From assembly GCF_002844395.1 (NCBI RefSeq), contig NZ_CP025197.1, positions 1,240,001 through 1,304,000 of the forward strand: a stretch of DNA of 64,000 nt, written 5' to 3'. Source of the DNA: Acetivibrio saccincola (lineage in GTDB: Bacteria > Bacillota > Clostridia > Acetivibrionales > Acetivibrionaceae). This document shows, piece after piece, positions 8,711 to 17,449 of the stretch. The notes below the pieces were generated by a model. It had not been told where the DNA came from and made no database searches. It saw only the letters and a list, made by a program, of their open reading frames with translations. The translations under genes and the position numbers were made by a program. The first letter of the stretch is position 1, and every line of letters starts with the position of its first letter.

Positions 8711-10066
8711 TTGAGAATTCTTTTGATAGCCGGAACAATGCATGATATAACTTTATGTTATAGGGGGGAAAAAGCAAGTATAGTCAACAGGGAGGTCTTA
8801 TTCTTAGATAATGCATTGGAGTTTATTGAAACTCTGGATATGATGCCTGAAGGATTGTTAATAATTGAGCAATTTTTTTCAAATGATTTTAGTGATGACA
8901 ATTTAATAAGTCTTTTAGAATGGATGAAAGACAATAACATGAGAGATGTGCCTGTAGTTTTTTTGACCAGGGACTATTATAAAGCATCCGGGATAATTAG
9001 TGAGTATCCAAATGTAACTATAATGGTGTCAGATTATGTTAGAATTCCGGCTTTTCTTTTAAAAGAGGCTTATGAAAAATTAACTGTTAAAGCAAAAGAA
9101 AATCTCAAGGAAGAGAAGAATCTGAAAGAGAAAATACAAAAAGAAGAAAAAGATGATGCTAAAAAGAAAAAATCCATATTAGACAGGTTCAAATTAAGTT
9201 TTAAGAAAAATCAAGAGTCAGAAGAAATAAACCAGTTAGCAAAAGAATTTGAAAAGATAAGCAGGAGCATAAACAGGGTTGTTGCAATTACAGGGCGCAG
9301 GGTATCAGGAGTAACCAGCTCCGTTGTAAATATAGCTGTTGAAGCTTCGAAAAGAGGCTTAAACACTATAATAGTAGATATGGATATTGACTATAGAAGT
9401 ACCAATATGTACTTTAGTGAGTTTCATGAGAAAACAAAAAGAGATGAAGAAATGAATGCTTCTCTTATAAGAACTCTTGCAAAACCCCAGGATTATATGA
9501 TTACAGCCTTTAACATTAAAGAAAACTTATGGTTAACATCTTTAGGATATGATTTTAATGATGCAAGGCTTATAGAACAGTTTTACAATAGTGTAAAACT
9601 TTCTGGTATGTTGTCGGTTTTTAGGAATCAGTTTAATTTGATAATTTTAGATATGCCTTTGGATTTACTAAAAAACTTTAAAGAAGCTCTTATATATGTG
9701 GATGTATTTGGTTTGTGTGTTTCAAATAATCTTCATTCAATACTTAGCACATTGAGAAATTTGGAGGTGGTTTTTGATCCCGGAAGCCTTATGCATATAA
9801 ATGCAAAATCTAAATTATTAGTAACAAAATATAATAATAGGTCCAGATTTCAAGGAGATATATTTACACAGGACAGAATATGCCAAGTCATGACATCAGG
9901 GTTAAGTAAGCATTTTACTTATCCAATAACTTCAGCGGGAATTATTCCATTTAGTCAAGAATTTGACTTACAAATTGAAAGAGATATTCCGATAATATAC
10001 ACAGCGAAAGATTTTGAAGAAGCATTTGGAAATATATTATTGAGATTAATGGAGGGGGCTAAATAA
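8711..10066 (+). CDS. TadZ/CpaE-like protein (receiver-like plus degenerate MinD-type ATPase)
   Basis: First gene of the Tad/type VII operon, about 451 residues from the TTG at 8711. The TTG has a GGAGGG site 6 bases upstream, whereas the in-frame ATG at 8612 lies only a few bases after the predicted transcription start. Residues 1-115 resemble a receiver fold (MRILLIAG, LLIIEQF, VPVVFLTRD). A lysine-rich linker follows, then a MinD-like domain with a deviant P-loop GRRVSGVTS lacking the usual lysines and a VDMDIDYRSTN segment. Family knowledge: TadZ/CpaE proteins localise Tad pilus assembly at a cell site. The weak P-loop suggests a structural rather than strongly ATP-hydrolysing role. Confidence 0.75.
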   Translation: MRILLIAGTMHDITLCYRGEKASIVNREVLFLDNALEFIETLDMMPEGLLIIEQFFSNDFSDDNLISLLEWMKDNNMRDVPVVFLTRDYYKASGIISEYPNVTIMVSDYVRIPAFLLKEAYEKLTVKAKENLKEEKNLKEKIQKEEKDDAKKKKSILDRFKLSFKKNQESEEINQLAKEFEKISRSINRVVAITGRRVSGVTSSVVNIAVEASKRGLNTIIVDMDIDYRSTNMYFSEFHEKTKRDEEMNASLIRTLAKPQDYMITAFNIKENLWLTSLGYDFNDARLIEQFYNSVKLSGMLSVFRNQFNLIILDMPLDLLKNFKEALIYVDVFGLCVSNNLHSILSTLRNLEVVFDPGSLMHINAKSKLLVTKYNNRSRFQGDIFTQDRICQVMTSGLSKHFTYPITSAGIIPFSQEFDLQIERDIPIIYTAKDFEEAFGNILLRLMEGAK

Positions 10067-10945
10067 ATGGATTTAAGCAATATAAAAAGTGTTTCACCAG
10101 GCAAAAAATTCTTAAAAAAATTCTTTGCTGTAATTTTTGCCATAGGAGTTATTGTTGTTTCTTATATCGTATTAAGTAATGCAGACAAAGCTGCAACTGA
10201 CACAATTGAAGTTTTGAGGGTTAAGTCAGGCAGCGGGATTCCTGCTTTTACAGTGTTAACAGAGGACAAGATTGAAAAATATAAACTTATTAGAAAAGAA
10301 TATACAGAAGATATGGTTTTAGCAGAAGATATTTCTACCATCATAAACAAATATACCAAGTATTATTTGAGGCAAAACAGCATACTTTACAAGGATCAGT
10401 TTACAGAAGAAAAACCACTGAGAAATAAATGGCTCTATGAAATGAATGAAGAAAATGAGGTACTTACCCTTCCCTATAATCTTTTAGAGTGCGGTGGTGA
10501 CATACTTATGCCGGGTGACAGGGTGAGAATACGTGTGTCATACGAGGTTGAAACTACAAAGCAGGAGCCGGCAGGTACCGGAAACAACCCGAATCAGGTT
10601 GTAACAGTGACCAGGGGAAAAACAATTAAGACAGATATATTATTTGAAAGCATTGTTGTAAAAGATATGTTAAATGCAAACAGCCAATCCATATATGAAG
10701 TGTACCAAGAGGTTCTTAAATTAGATGAAGATACCCGGCAAGAGGTTATGAAGAGTGAGGATTTTTTAAAAAGCATCCAGCCTAGGGCTCTTTTACTTGA
10801 AGGTACAAAGGAGCAAATGAATAAATTTTCTGAATACAATGCTTATTCAGGTAAAAGCTTTTTAATAACCATTTTAAGCAGGGCGGAAAGCGATGTAATA
10901 CTGGATTTTAGAGATGAGGTGGGGTTATATGGGATTGAAAGGTAA
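10067..10945 (+). CDS. CpaB/RcpC-like SAF-domain pilus assembly protein
   Basis: 292 residues. The start codon directly follows the upstream stop (TAAATG) with GGAGGGGG as ribosome site. One membrane anchor occupies residues 23-45 (FFAVIFAIGVIVVSYIVL). An extracytoplasmic SAF-like domain follows (VLRVKSGSGIPAFTVLTEDKI) and then a beta-rich region with GDRVRIRVSYE. Family knowledge: CpaB/RcpC proteins belong to Tad secretion channels and may bind wall glycan or gate the pore. In a Gram-positive cell without an outer-membrane secretin it would act in the wall zone. Confidence 0.75.
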   Translation: MDLSNIKSVSPGKKFLKKFFAVIFAIGVIVVSYIVLSNADKAATDTIEVLRVKSGSGIPAFTVLTEDKIEKYKLIRKEYTEDMVLAEDISTIINKYTKYYLRQNSILYKDQFTEEKPLRNKWLYEMNEENEVLTLPYNLLECGGDILMPGDRVRIRVSYEVETTKQEPAGTGNNPNQVVTVTRGKTIKTDILFESIVVKDMLNANSQSIYEVYQEVLKLDEDTRQEVMKSEDFLKSIQPRALLLEGTKEQMNKFSEYNAYSGKSFLITILSRAESDVILDFRDEVGLYGIER

Positions 10946-11756
10946 GAAGAGATTATCTGAAATAATAGACAAAATATCTTCAAAAGATTTAATCGGAGCG
11001 GAGCTTCAAGAAAGTAAGCTTATGTATAGTGTAATTGGATTTATTCCTTCCTGTGATTTTGTAGATAATGCTCTTTTAATAAGCAATTTAGGTTACCTTC
11101 TAAGCCAGAAGGGGTTAAATACTTGCATTTTAGATTTTAAAGTTTTTTATCCCAATTTGTATCAGTATTTAGATGTAACACCTAACAAGAAATCAGATGG
11201 ATTAATTAAGGTGCTAAAAAGTGATAAAGTTGACATAAGAGGGGAATTGCTTAGTACAAGGTATGAAAGGCTGTATCTTTTGTCCCCAAGTCCCCATGAT
11301 TTAATGGAGGAATACTTTGATTTTGAATTTGAAAATGTGGAACGTGTAATAAATACCCTAAAAAGTATATTTGATGTTGTGCTTATTGATATTCCAAATA
11401 ACCCGCCTTTGGAATTTTGTCTAGGAGCAGTAAAATACTGTCACATGGGTTTTTTTACTGCTACTGAAAGGGTGGAATGTGCCGGGAATATGATAAAATT
11501 TTTGGATTATGCTGCTTCAGTAGGAATAAGCACTTCAAAGTTTACAAATGTAATATTTATGAATGTTATGGGATTTGATTACGATTTTAAAATCATGGAA
11601 GAAATGGGATTTAACATTGTAGCAAAAATTCCTTTTGTTAAATCAGCATTTACATATGCACTTGAAGGAAGAATTTATGTTAAAGATAATCCGCTCATAA
11701 ATAAGTTTTTCAGAAGAGAATTATATGAGCTTGCGGACGGGCTTGCAGAACAGTAA
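10929..11756 (+). CDS. Second MinD/TadZ-like protein, degenerate P-loop
   Basis: About 275 residues from ATG 10929 (GAGGTGGGG site), overlapping cpaB-like by 17 bp; an ATG at 10914 is possible but has no site. It has the SIMIBI layout: VIGFIPSCDFVDNALLISN in the P-loop position, CILDFKVFYPNLYQYLDV as switch region, and VVLIDIPNN as Walker B-like strand. The GKxGK(S/T) signature is absent, so ATP hydrolysis is doubtful. It is a paralogue-type partner of the first gene. Two such proteins in one operon could serve separate pilus and type VII modules, which is inference. Confidence 0.65.
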   Translation: MGLKGKKRLSEIIDKISSKDLIGAELQESKLMYSVIGFIPSCDFVDNALLISNLGYLLSQKGLNTCILDFKVFYPNLYQYLDVTPNKKSDGLIKVLKSDKVDIRGELLSTRYERLYLLSPSPHDLMEEYFDFEFENVERVINTLKSIFDVVLIDIPNNPPLEFCLGAVKYCHMGFFTATERVECAGNMIKFLDYAASVGISTSKFTNVIFMNVMGFDYDFKIMEEMGFNIVAKIPFVKSAFTYALEGRIYVKDNPLINKFFRRELYELADGLAEQ

Positions 11757-11773
11757 AGAAAGGGTGATGAAGC

Positions 11774-13243
11774 TTGCTTACCAGAGGCAAAATCAGTAAT
11801 ATGCAGCAAAAATTATCTTATAAACCTGATGCAAATGAAAATAGCGAAGCTTTGAAAAATAAGTTTACAACCATTAGTTTTGATGAAGCTTTAGAACTAT
11901 GTCAAAAGTATATTACTAAAATAGCTACTAATGCATTCAGAAGAGAAAACGATCCTGCAAGAAAGAGGGAAATGACAAGGTCATACATTTATGAGTTTGT
12001 AGATTCCCAAAAACCTAAAGTAGAGGGATTTGATGATTTAAGTGATTTAAAAAAAGCCCTTGTCAATGAAATAACCCATTATGGTCCCATTACAAAGGCC
12101 ATGATGGATCCTACAATAGATGAAATAAGAGCTAATGCCCCTGATCAAATTTTTGTTGAAAGTGGAGGTAAAACAATCCGCTGGGATCAGAATTTTACTG
12201 ACAGAGAGCATATGGAAAGGATAATATCCAAGCTTATAGGTGTGTCTAAAGTAAGACTTACACCTAAAATACCTATGGTGAATGCCCGGACAATTGAAGG
12301 ATACAGGGTGAATGCAACACATGCGGAAATATCCCCGTATAATATGCCTGCTTTTGTTGTCAGAAAGTTTAACAAAAAAAGCATTACTCCGGAAGTGATG
12401 ATAAAGAACGAAACTTTTTCAACAAATATGTTTAAGCTTCTTTCCCTCATTCCAAAGGCTAATTTGTCATGGATTACAGTGGGACCTACCGGTAGTGGTA
12501 AAACCACTTTAAATGAGATTTTGGTAAAGGAAATCAATCCTTTATACAGGATTATAACCATAGAGAACCCGTCAGAGATGAGGCTTATACGCAGGGAAGG
12601 CAATAGTGAACACGGCAGGGTAATTAATGACGTTTTGCAGTATGAATCGGTTCCGGACGATGATGATTCAAGTCCTGCAACTATGGAAAACCTTCTTATT
12701 AATGCCATGAGACAGTCCCCTCATTGGATTGGCCCCGGTGAGCTTAGAACTCCCGGAGAATTTGCCACTGCCCTAAGGGCTGCACAAACTGGTCATTATT
12801 TCTTTACGACACTGCATGCTGAGGGGGACAAAGAAGCAATATACAGGTTTTTGACAGCGTATCTTATGGCATCTAATGAACCTGCAGAACTTGCACTTAG
12901 AAATATATGCAATGCTGTAAAATTCATAATATACCAGGAAAAGTTAGCAGACGGAGCCAGAAAAGTTACATCCATATCTGAGGTATTAGGATCGGAAGGT
13001 TTAGAACCAATAATAAACCCTATTTATAAATTTGTATGTGAAGATGTTTTAGAGGAAGAGGGAACTCACAGGGTGATTAAAATACTTGGAAGACATGTAA
13101 GAGTTGGTAAGCTTTCTGAAAAAGTCCAACAGTCTATGCTAAAAGCAGGTATTAAAAAAAGTAGGTTTAAATTTTTAACAGAGCCTCCAAAATCTACAGA
13201 AAGAGAGGTGTATGAGCCGGATGGACTTAACATTGATTATTAG
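11774..13243 (+). CDS. TadA/CpaF-like secretion ATPase
   Basis: 489 residues from a TTG behind AAAGGGTGA; an ATG at codon 10 (11801) lacks a site. The N-terminal helical domain is followed by Walker A GPTGSGKTT (K243 with the TTG start), an IENPSEMRL Asp-box equivalent, a Walker B-like strand ending WIGPGELRTPGE, and the His-box FTTLHAE. These are the hallmarks of the type II/IV secretion ATPase family, TadA branch. It should form a cytoplasmic hexamer that powers pilin extrusion through TadB/TadC. The Walker B region (WIGPGELRTPGEF) departs from the usual IIVGEVRG form but keeps the glutamate. Confidence 0.9.
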   Translation: MLTRGKISNMQQKLSYKPDANENSEALKNKFTTISFDEALELCQKYITKIATNAFRRENDPARKREMTRSYIYEFVDSQKPKVEGFDDLSDLKKALVNEITHYGPITKAMMDPTIDEIRANAPDQIFVESGGKTIRWDQNFTDREHMERIISKLIGVSKVRLTPKIPMVNARTIEGYRVNATHAEISPYNMPAFVVRKFNKKSITPEVMIKNETFSTNMFKLLSLIPKANLSWITVGPTGSGKTTLNEILVKEINPLYRIITIENPSEMRLIRREGNSEHGRVINDVLQYESVPDDDDSSPATMENLLINAMRQSPHWIGPGELRTPGEFATALRAAQTGHYFFTTLHAEGDKEAIYRFLTAYLMASNEPAELALRNICNAVKFIIYQEKLADGARKVTSISEVLGSEGLEPIINPIYKFVCEDVLEEEGTHRVIKILGRHVRVGKLSEKVQQSMLKAGIKKSRFKFLTEPPKSTEREVYEPDGLNIDY

Positions 13244-14204
13244 TATTATGCTGGGAATAACAGCATTTGTCCTGGTTAATATAATCTTTGAAATAAGGTT
13301 TTTTGAGGGAAGTTTAAAGGCATTTCTGGATATGCTTGATACATTGGCAGAAAGCTTAGGAAGATATAATACAAAAAGGTATATTGAGCGCATAAAAAAA
13401 GAGAGAATTGTAAAGAGAAAAGAAAATATTTTTGTAAAATACAACAGACTTGTGGAAGGACTTATAATTGACTTTAATATGCCGTTTACTCTTGAAAGCT
13501 TTACATCCATACTATGTATACTTTTTGCAATAAGTGTACTTATAATTGTTATTTTTATGAAAAACATAACTCTTTCTGTAGTTATTGCAGTATCCATTTT
13601 TATAGGTGGCCTCACATATTTTGTTATGCAGTCTAAATCCATTAAAGCAGAAAGACTTGAAAATATAATGGATGCAGAAGATCTGATATGTCCTTTAGCC
13701 CGTGACGGTGTTTTGGTTGCCATAAAGAAAGTAATGGAGGCTGAAGAAAGTATAAGCCCAAATATAAGACCTTATTTTCAGCAGTTTATAGACAACTGTG
13801 AAAATAACGGTTATTCATTCAGACAAGCTATAACTCTCTTAAACAGGCAGTTAGGTCCTAAATTTGACAATTTCACAAAAAAGGCAATTGTATTTGAATA
13901 TAACGAGAGAAAAGGAATGGCTGATATATTTTTAGATATTGTTGATGAAAATGCGGTTTTAAGGGAAATAAACTCCAGGAAAGACAGGATTTTCAGGAAA
14001 ATGAACAGGGATTTTCTTATAAAAACAGCAATTATAATTTTGTTTTTCCTGTATTCACTGACAGTTGAAGGCTTTAGAGAATTTATGCTGCATAACGATT
14101 TAGGAAAGGTAATAAATACGGTGCTGATAAGTACAATATGCTTAAGTTTTGCAAGGTGTCAGGCACTTCAGGGCAATCTTGGCCCGGGAGGTGAAATTAG
14201 GTGA
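13212..14204 (+). CDS. TadB-like inner-membrane platform protein (T2SS F family)
   Basis: 330 residues. It begins inside the TadA-like gene (32-bp overlap, AGAGAGGTG site). There is an N-terminal membrane helix, two adjacent helices near residues 95-145, and two more at the C-terminus, with a cytoplasmic four-helix region between. RQAITLLNRQLGPKFDNFTKKAIVFEYNERKGMAD fits the GspF/TadB cytoplasmic domain in position. It is the expected membrane platform for the ATPase and the partner of the next gene. Sequence similarity is judged from layout and operon position. Confidence 0.7.
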   Translation: MSRMDLTLIISIMLGITAFVLVNIIFEIRFFEGSLKAFLDMLDTLAESLGRYNTKRYIERIKKERIVKRKENIFVKYNRLVEGLIIDFNMPFTLESFTSILCILFAISVLIIVIFMKNITLSVVIAVSIFIGGLTYFVMQSKSIKAERLENIMDAEDLICPLARDGVLVAIKKVMEAEESISPNIRPYFQQFIDNCENNGYSFRQAITLLNRQLGPKFDNFTKKAIVFEYNERKGMADIFLDIVDENAVLREINSRKDRIFRKMNRDFLIKTAIIILFFLYSLTVEGFREFMLHNDLGKVINTVLISTICLSFARCQALQGNLGPGGEIR

Positions 14205-15082
14205 CTTTTTTGGCAAAGCTGTTTGCATTTGCTTCAGTTTTATATTTAATTAAAACACTTATTTATCCTTTTTTTAAGCCGGTTAGTAAAAGGCAGAAAA
14301 ATCGCATGCGCATGTACATGAAAGAGCGCCAAAGCGTAAAGTTTAAAGAAAAAGTAAAAAATCTCAAAAGAGAGATTGCATTAAAATATATAAAAAATTT
14401 AATTGGAAGTTCTGAAAGACAGAGATTTCAGAAAATAATTGACAGGCTTGATCTTGGAATTAAACCGGAGGAGATTAGGTTAGAACAGTTTATTTATACT
14501 TTTGGAGCAATAATTTTAACTATATTTATGGCAAGTGCAAATAAAATTTTAGGGTTTATAACGGGAATTTTTATTATACTGGGCTGGTTGTATCCCGTTG
14601 AGGAACTCGAAAAGATAATAGAAAGAAAAGACAAAAATATTTCTTTAGAGTTTCCTTCATTTTACAGCATGGTGTATTATCAGTATTCTAAATCTGTTAA
14701 TATTTACCTTGCTGATGTGATAAAAGACTATATTCCAAATGCCGGACCTGATATGGCAGAGGAACTTGGTGTAATGCTGGACAATATGGTTTACGGAGAA
14801 GAGTTTGCCTTAAAACAGTTGAAAAGACGTGTTCCAATGCATCATATAATAAAATTTTGCGACATAATGGAAACAAGATTAAAGGGCTATGACAATATAT
14901 CACAAATGGCATACCTTAAAAACGAATTGGACGAATATAGAATAAGGGCATTAGAAGATGAACTTGAAAGAAGGAAAAGCATTAATTCAAGAATACAGTT
15001 TGTACTTATTGTAATTCTTATGGTTTATATAGCTTTATACTATTTATTTATGGTTTTAGGCTCTTTAAAAATGTTTCAATAA
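14201..15082 (+). CDS. TadC-like inner-membrane platform protein
   Basis: 293 residues from GTG 14201 overlapping the TadB stop by 4 bases (GTGA), with GGGAGGTG as ribosome site. Membrane helices lie at the N-terminus, in the middle (IILTIFMASANKILGF...IIL) and at the C-terminus (FVLIVILMVYIALYYLFMVL), separated by charged cytoplasmic helices including RRVPMHHIIKFCDIMETRL. Topology and place match TadC, the second half of the Tad platform. Confidence 0.7.
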   Translation: MTFLAKLFAFASVLYLIKTLIYPFFKPVSKRQKNRMRMYMKERQSVKFKEKVKNLKREIALKYIKNLIGSSERQRFQKIIDRLDLGIKPEEIRLEQFIYTFGAIILTIFMASANKILGFITGIFIILGWLYPVEELEKIIERKDKNISLEFPSFYSMVYYQYSKSVNIYLADVIKDYIPNAGPDMAEELGVMLDNMVYGEEFALKQLKRRVPMHHIIKFCDIMETRLKGYDNISQMAYLKNELDEYRIRALEDELERRKSINSRIQFVLIVILMVYIALYYLFMVLGSLKMFQ

Positions 15083-15124
15083 ATAATATTTCAACAAAAA
15101 ATAAAAAAAATGGAGGTATTAGCT

Positions 15125-15319
15125 ATGAAAATTAAAAACATGATGAAAAACTTATTAAAAGACCAATCCGGAGAATTTGGAATCAAACAAATTGCCGCAA
15201 CTGTTGCCGTTATAGTAATTATAGGTCTTATAATCGGGGTAGTCCGAGGAAATATCGGTACCTGGGTTGTAGAAGTATGGGATATGTTTATAGAGATGAT
15301 AAAGGATACAATATCTTAA
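15125..15319 (+). CDS. Small Flp-like pilin
   Basis: 64 residues from ATG 15125, which has GGAGG 7 bases upstream; the in-frame ATG at 15110 has no site. A short basic leader (MKIKNMMKNLLKDQSG) is followed by EFGIKQIAATVAVIVIIG, a hydrophobic helix starting with a Glu as in Flp pilins. The prepilin peptidase at 1563 would cleave after the glycine. It is then only a helix plus short tail, as expected for the major Tad subunit. A 42-bp gap precedes it, the largest within the operon apart from none further, and may allow higher translation. Confidence 0.7.
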   Translation: MKIKNMMKNLLKDQSGEFGIKQIAATVAVIVIIGLIIGVVRGNIGTWVVEVWDMFIEMIKDTIS

Positions 15320-15331
15320 GGGGTGAAATGA

Positions 15332-15811
15332 ATGCAAGGCGTAGCCAAGGCTTTGCTGATAACAATAATAGTATCTATATGTATAATGTTGTTTACCAAC
15401 CTGGTATTCTTTTTCCCCTGGTATATGACGCTGGTGGTTGAGACTTTTAATATGTCGCAAATTGCTGCCAGTGACAATTACATAAAGCAGTCTTATTATG
15501 ATGACGCAATGGAAAGACTTAGTGCCCGCCCTATATTCAGGGAAAAGGCAGAGAAAATAGAAATAATTGTTACAAACGATAGTGGCGGGCGTGCTGTAGG
15601 AAGTGATGATGAATCATATTATGAAGGATTGTCAGAAAACCAAAAACCCTACAGACAACGTGGAAAGCCTGTAACAGTTGAGATAAGGGCAGTATACCCC
15701 CTATCGATAACTTTATGGGGGAAAGAGTATGAAAGGGAACTACCTGTTTCCTTTTCCATTACCACAACAGGTCTTAAGCACTATAAGGATTTAGATTATT
15801 ATTTTGAATGA
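15332..15811 (+). CDS. Membrane-anchored pseudopilin-like protein (TadE-like)
   Basis: 159 residues, 12 bp after the pilin. One N-terminal membrane helix (ALLITIIVSICIMLFTNLVFFF) carries an outward domain rich in charged residues and ending in strands (VTVEIRAVYPLSITLW, LPVSFSITTTGLKHY). This is the size and layout of TadE/TadF minor pseudopilins. No clear family motif was recognised, so the name rests on operon position. Confidence 0.5.
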   Translation: MQGVAKALLITIIVSICIMLFTNLVFFFPWYMTLVVETFNMSQIAASDNYIKQSYYDDAMERLSARPIFREKAEKIEIIVTNDSGGRAVGSDDESYYEGLSENQKPYRQRGKPVTVEIRAVYPLSITLWGKEYERELPVSFSITTTGLKHYKDLDYYFE

Positions 15812-15826
15812 ACAGGATGAAAAACA

Positions 15827-16348
15827 TTGAAAAATATAGCAATAGGAATATTACTTATAATACTTTTGTCCATAATTATAGAACCAATGGTGGAAACTGC
15901 AAATGTTTTAAGGGAAAAGATACTGTTGGGATCTGCACTTAATACCTCTTTCCGTGCTGCTAAAGACAGAAGTTTTATTGTATCCGATGACAGCGGGGAA
16001 ATTCAGTATGACAGCAGAAGGGAACTGGATGCAATTGTAGATAAAAACCTTTTTATGCAGCATTTTTCAGAGGCCTTTGAAGATGCCATGGATTTAGAAT
16101 TATCTTCTGTTAACGGAAATGAACTAGTATTTGTTTGCAAGAAAGGAAAATACAACAACTTTACCGTTATAATTGACATAAATGAAAGAACAGATTCCAC
16201 CACTGGTCAAGTAGTAAGTGAGGTTATTGTAACTGCGGAATCAAAGTATAATTTTAAAACCAAATATTTAAAACTTGCAGAAAGCTCTTTGAGCACTGAT
16301 TATATGCTAAAAGGAGAGAGGAAGTTTTTACTGTTTGTACGTAACTAG
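15827..16348 (+). CDS. Second membrane-anchored pseudopilin-like protein
   Basis: 173 residues from TTG 15827, which has AGGATG 8 bases upstream. N-terminal helix NIAIGILLIILLSIIIEP, then an extracytoplasmic domain with SALNTSFRAAKDRSF and strands FTVIIDINE and VVSEVIVTAES. It resembles its neighbour in plan and is probably a minor pilin or wall-side component. Function not recognised from sequence alone. Confidence 0.45.
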   Translation: MKNIAIGILLIILLSIIIEPMVETANVLREKILLGSALNTSFRAAKDRSFIVSDDSGEIQYDSRRELDAIVDKNLFMQHFSEAFEDAMDLELSSVNGNELVFVCKKGKYNNFTVIIDINERTDSTTGQVVSEVIVTAESKYNFKTKYLKLAESSLSTDYMLKGERKFLLFVRN

Positions 16349-16375
16349 TTGGAGGATAAACCGGAGGATATTATT

Positions 16376-16609
16376 ATGGATGATTATATAATGATTACTT
16401 TTCAGGCTGAAAACATTGATAGTGTGGATTTAAAGGTGCCTGTATTTGTAAAAACAGGTGAGCTGATAAGTATGCTGTCAAAGGCTCTGAGGTTGACTTT
16501 TAAAGAGGGCAGCAGGCTTCAGGCAGAGCCTTTGGGCAGGATTCTTGACAACAACCTTACCCTTTTGCAGGAAGGTGTAGAACACGGGGCACTACTTACA
16601 CTTATATAA
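16376..16609 (+). CDS. YukD/EsaB-like ubiquitin-fold protein of type VII secretion
   Basis: 77 residues from ATG 16376 behind GGAGGA, close to the usual 79-80 of YukD/EsaB. The upstream TTG at 16349 would add 9 residues and is less likely. Pattern IMITFQAENIDSVDLKVPVF, GELISMLSKALRLTF and a C-terminal GALLTLI strand fits the ubiquitin-like fold of this family. In Firmicutes type VIIb loci this gene stands next to the FtsK/EssC ATPase, as it does here. It is the first type VII-specific gene of the operon and directly follows the Tad genes. Confidence 0.75.
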   Translation: MDDYIMITFQAENIDSVDLKVPVFVKTGELISMLSKALRLTFKEGSRLQAEPLGRILDNNLTLLQEGVEHGALLTLI

Positions 16610-16621
16610 CAGGGAGGTAAA

Positions 16622-17425
16622 ATGAGGTACAATTTATCAAATGGAGGACTTGTTACAATACTGAATAACAAGATTTATATAACTGACATTAAAAAATTTA
16701 CAGGAACATATATAATTGGGAGTGGACACCAAAAACAGTTAGATGGATTATTTTGGTTTATGAATTGTGATGACTCCTATATATATTATAGTGACCAAAA
16801 AAGAGAAAATTATCTATTAAGATTTAATATATGCACTGAAAGCACAGAGGTGATTGTTGAAAGCCCGTGCTATGGCGTGATTTTTATAGATGGCTGTTGC
16901 TACTATATCAATGAGAGAGATAAAAAGCTATACAGATATTCTCTAAGTGAAAGAAAAGGGGAGGTAATTGCAGATAATAATGTCTTATGTTTTTTTGCAG
17001 GGGGGGACACAATTTTTTATTCCACAGACAGAGGTATTTATTGCTGTACCCTAAAAGGGGAAATGAGAGAGGAAATTTCAGATGTTCCTGGAGTAGGTCT
17101 CATTGCCTTAGATGAAAAAATTTTTTTTGCAGACAAAGAAAACAACTATATTTTAACAATGCTTGATATTAATACTGGTGAGAGGGAAATATTTGAAGAG
17201 ATTTCCCCGATTAGCATAAATACTGATGGAAACTATCTGTATTGTTCTAACAGGAAGCATTCAAATTCCATTTACCGTATTGATTTCAGAAGAAAAACCT
17301 GCATAAGGATATGTGGTGAAAGCTCAGATTATTTACACATTATAGATGATGAATTGTATTTTTGCAGCAATTTAGGATGGTATAAAATGCCTTTATCCGG
17401 AGGGCAGCCACAGAAAATTATTTAA
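16622..17425 (+). CDS. Beta-propeller-like protein (DUF5050-type repeats)
   Basis: 267 residues with no signal peptide or membrane helix, so cytoplasmic. Repeated strands follow the pattern (I/L)YY(S/I)(D/N)..(K/D).LYR(Y/F), for example YIYYSDQKRENYLLRF, CYYINERDKKLYRYSL, IFYSTDRGIYCCTL, YLYCSNRKHSNSIYRI and ELYFCSNLGWYKM. This suggests a six-bladed propeller of the DUF5050 / prolow-density-lipoprotein-like kind. It lies between YukD and EssC, 12 and 24 bp from them. Propellers are often adaptor platforms. A role as an EssC regulator or replacement for the missing FHA domains is inference. Confidence 0.55.
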   Translation: MRYNLSNGGLVTILNNKIYITDIKKFTGTYIIGSGHQKQLDGLFWFMNCDDSYIYYSDQKRENYLLRFNICTESTEVIVESPCYGVIFIDGCCYYINERDKKLYRYSLSERKGEVIADNNVLCFFAGGDTIFYSTDRGIYCCTLKGEMREEISDVPGVGLIALDEKIFFADKENNYILTMLDINTGEREIFEEISPISINTDGNYLYCSNRKHSNSIYRIDFRRKTCIRICGESSDYLHIIDDELYFCSNLGWYKMPLSGGQPQKII

Positions 17426-17449
17426 TTCTCGATGATGTGAGGTGATAGT

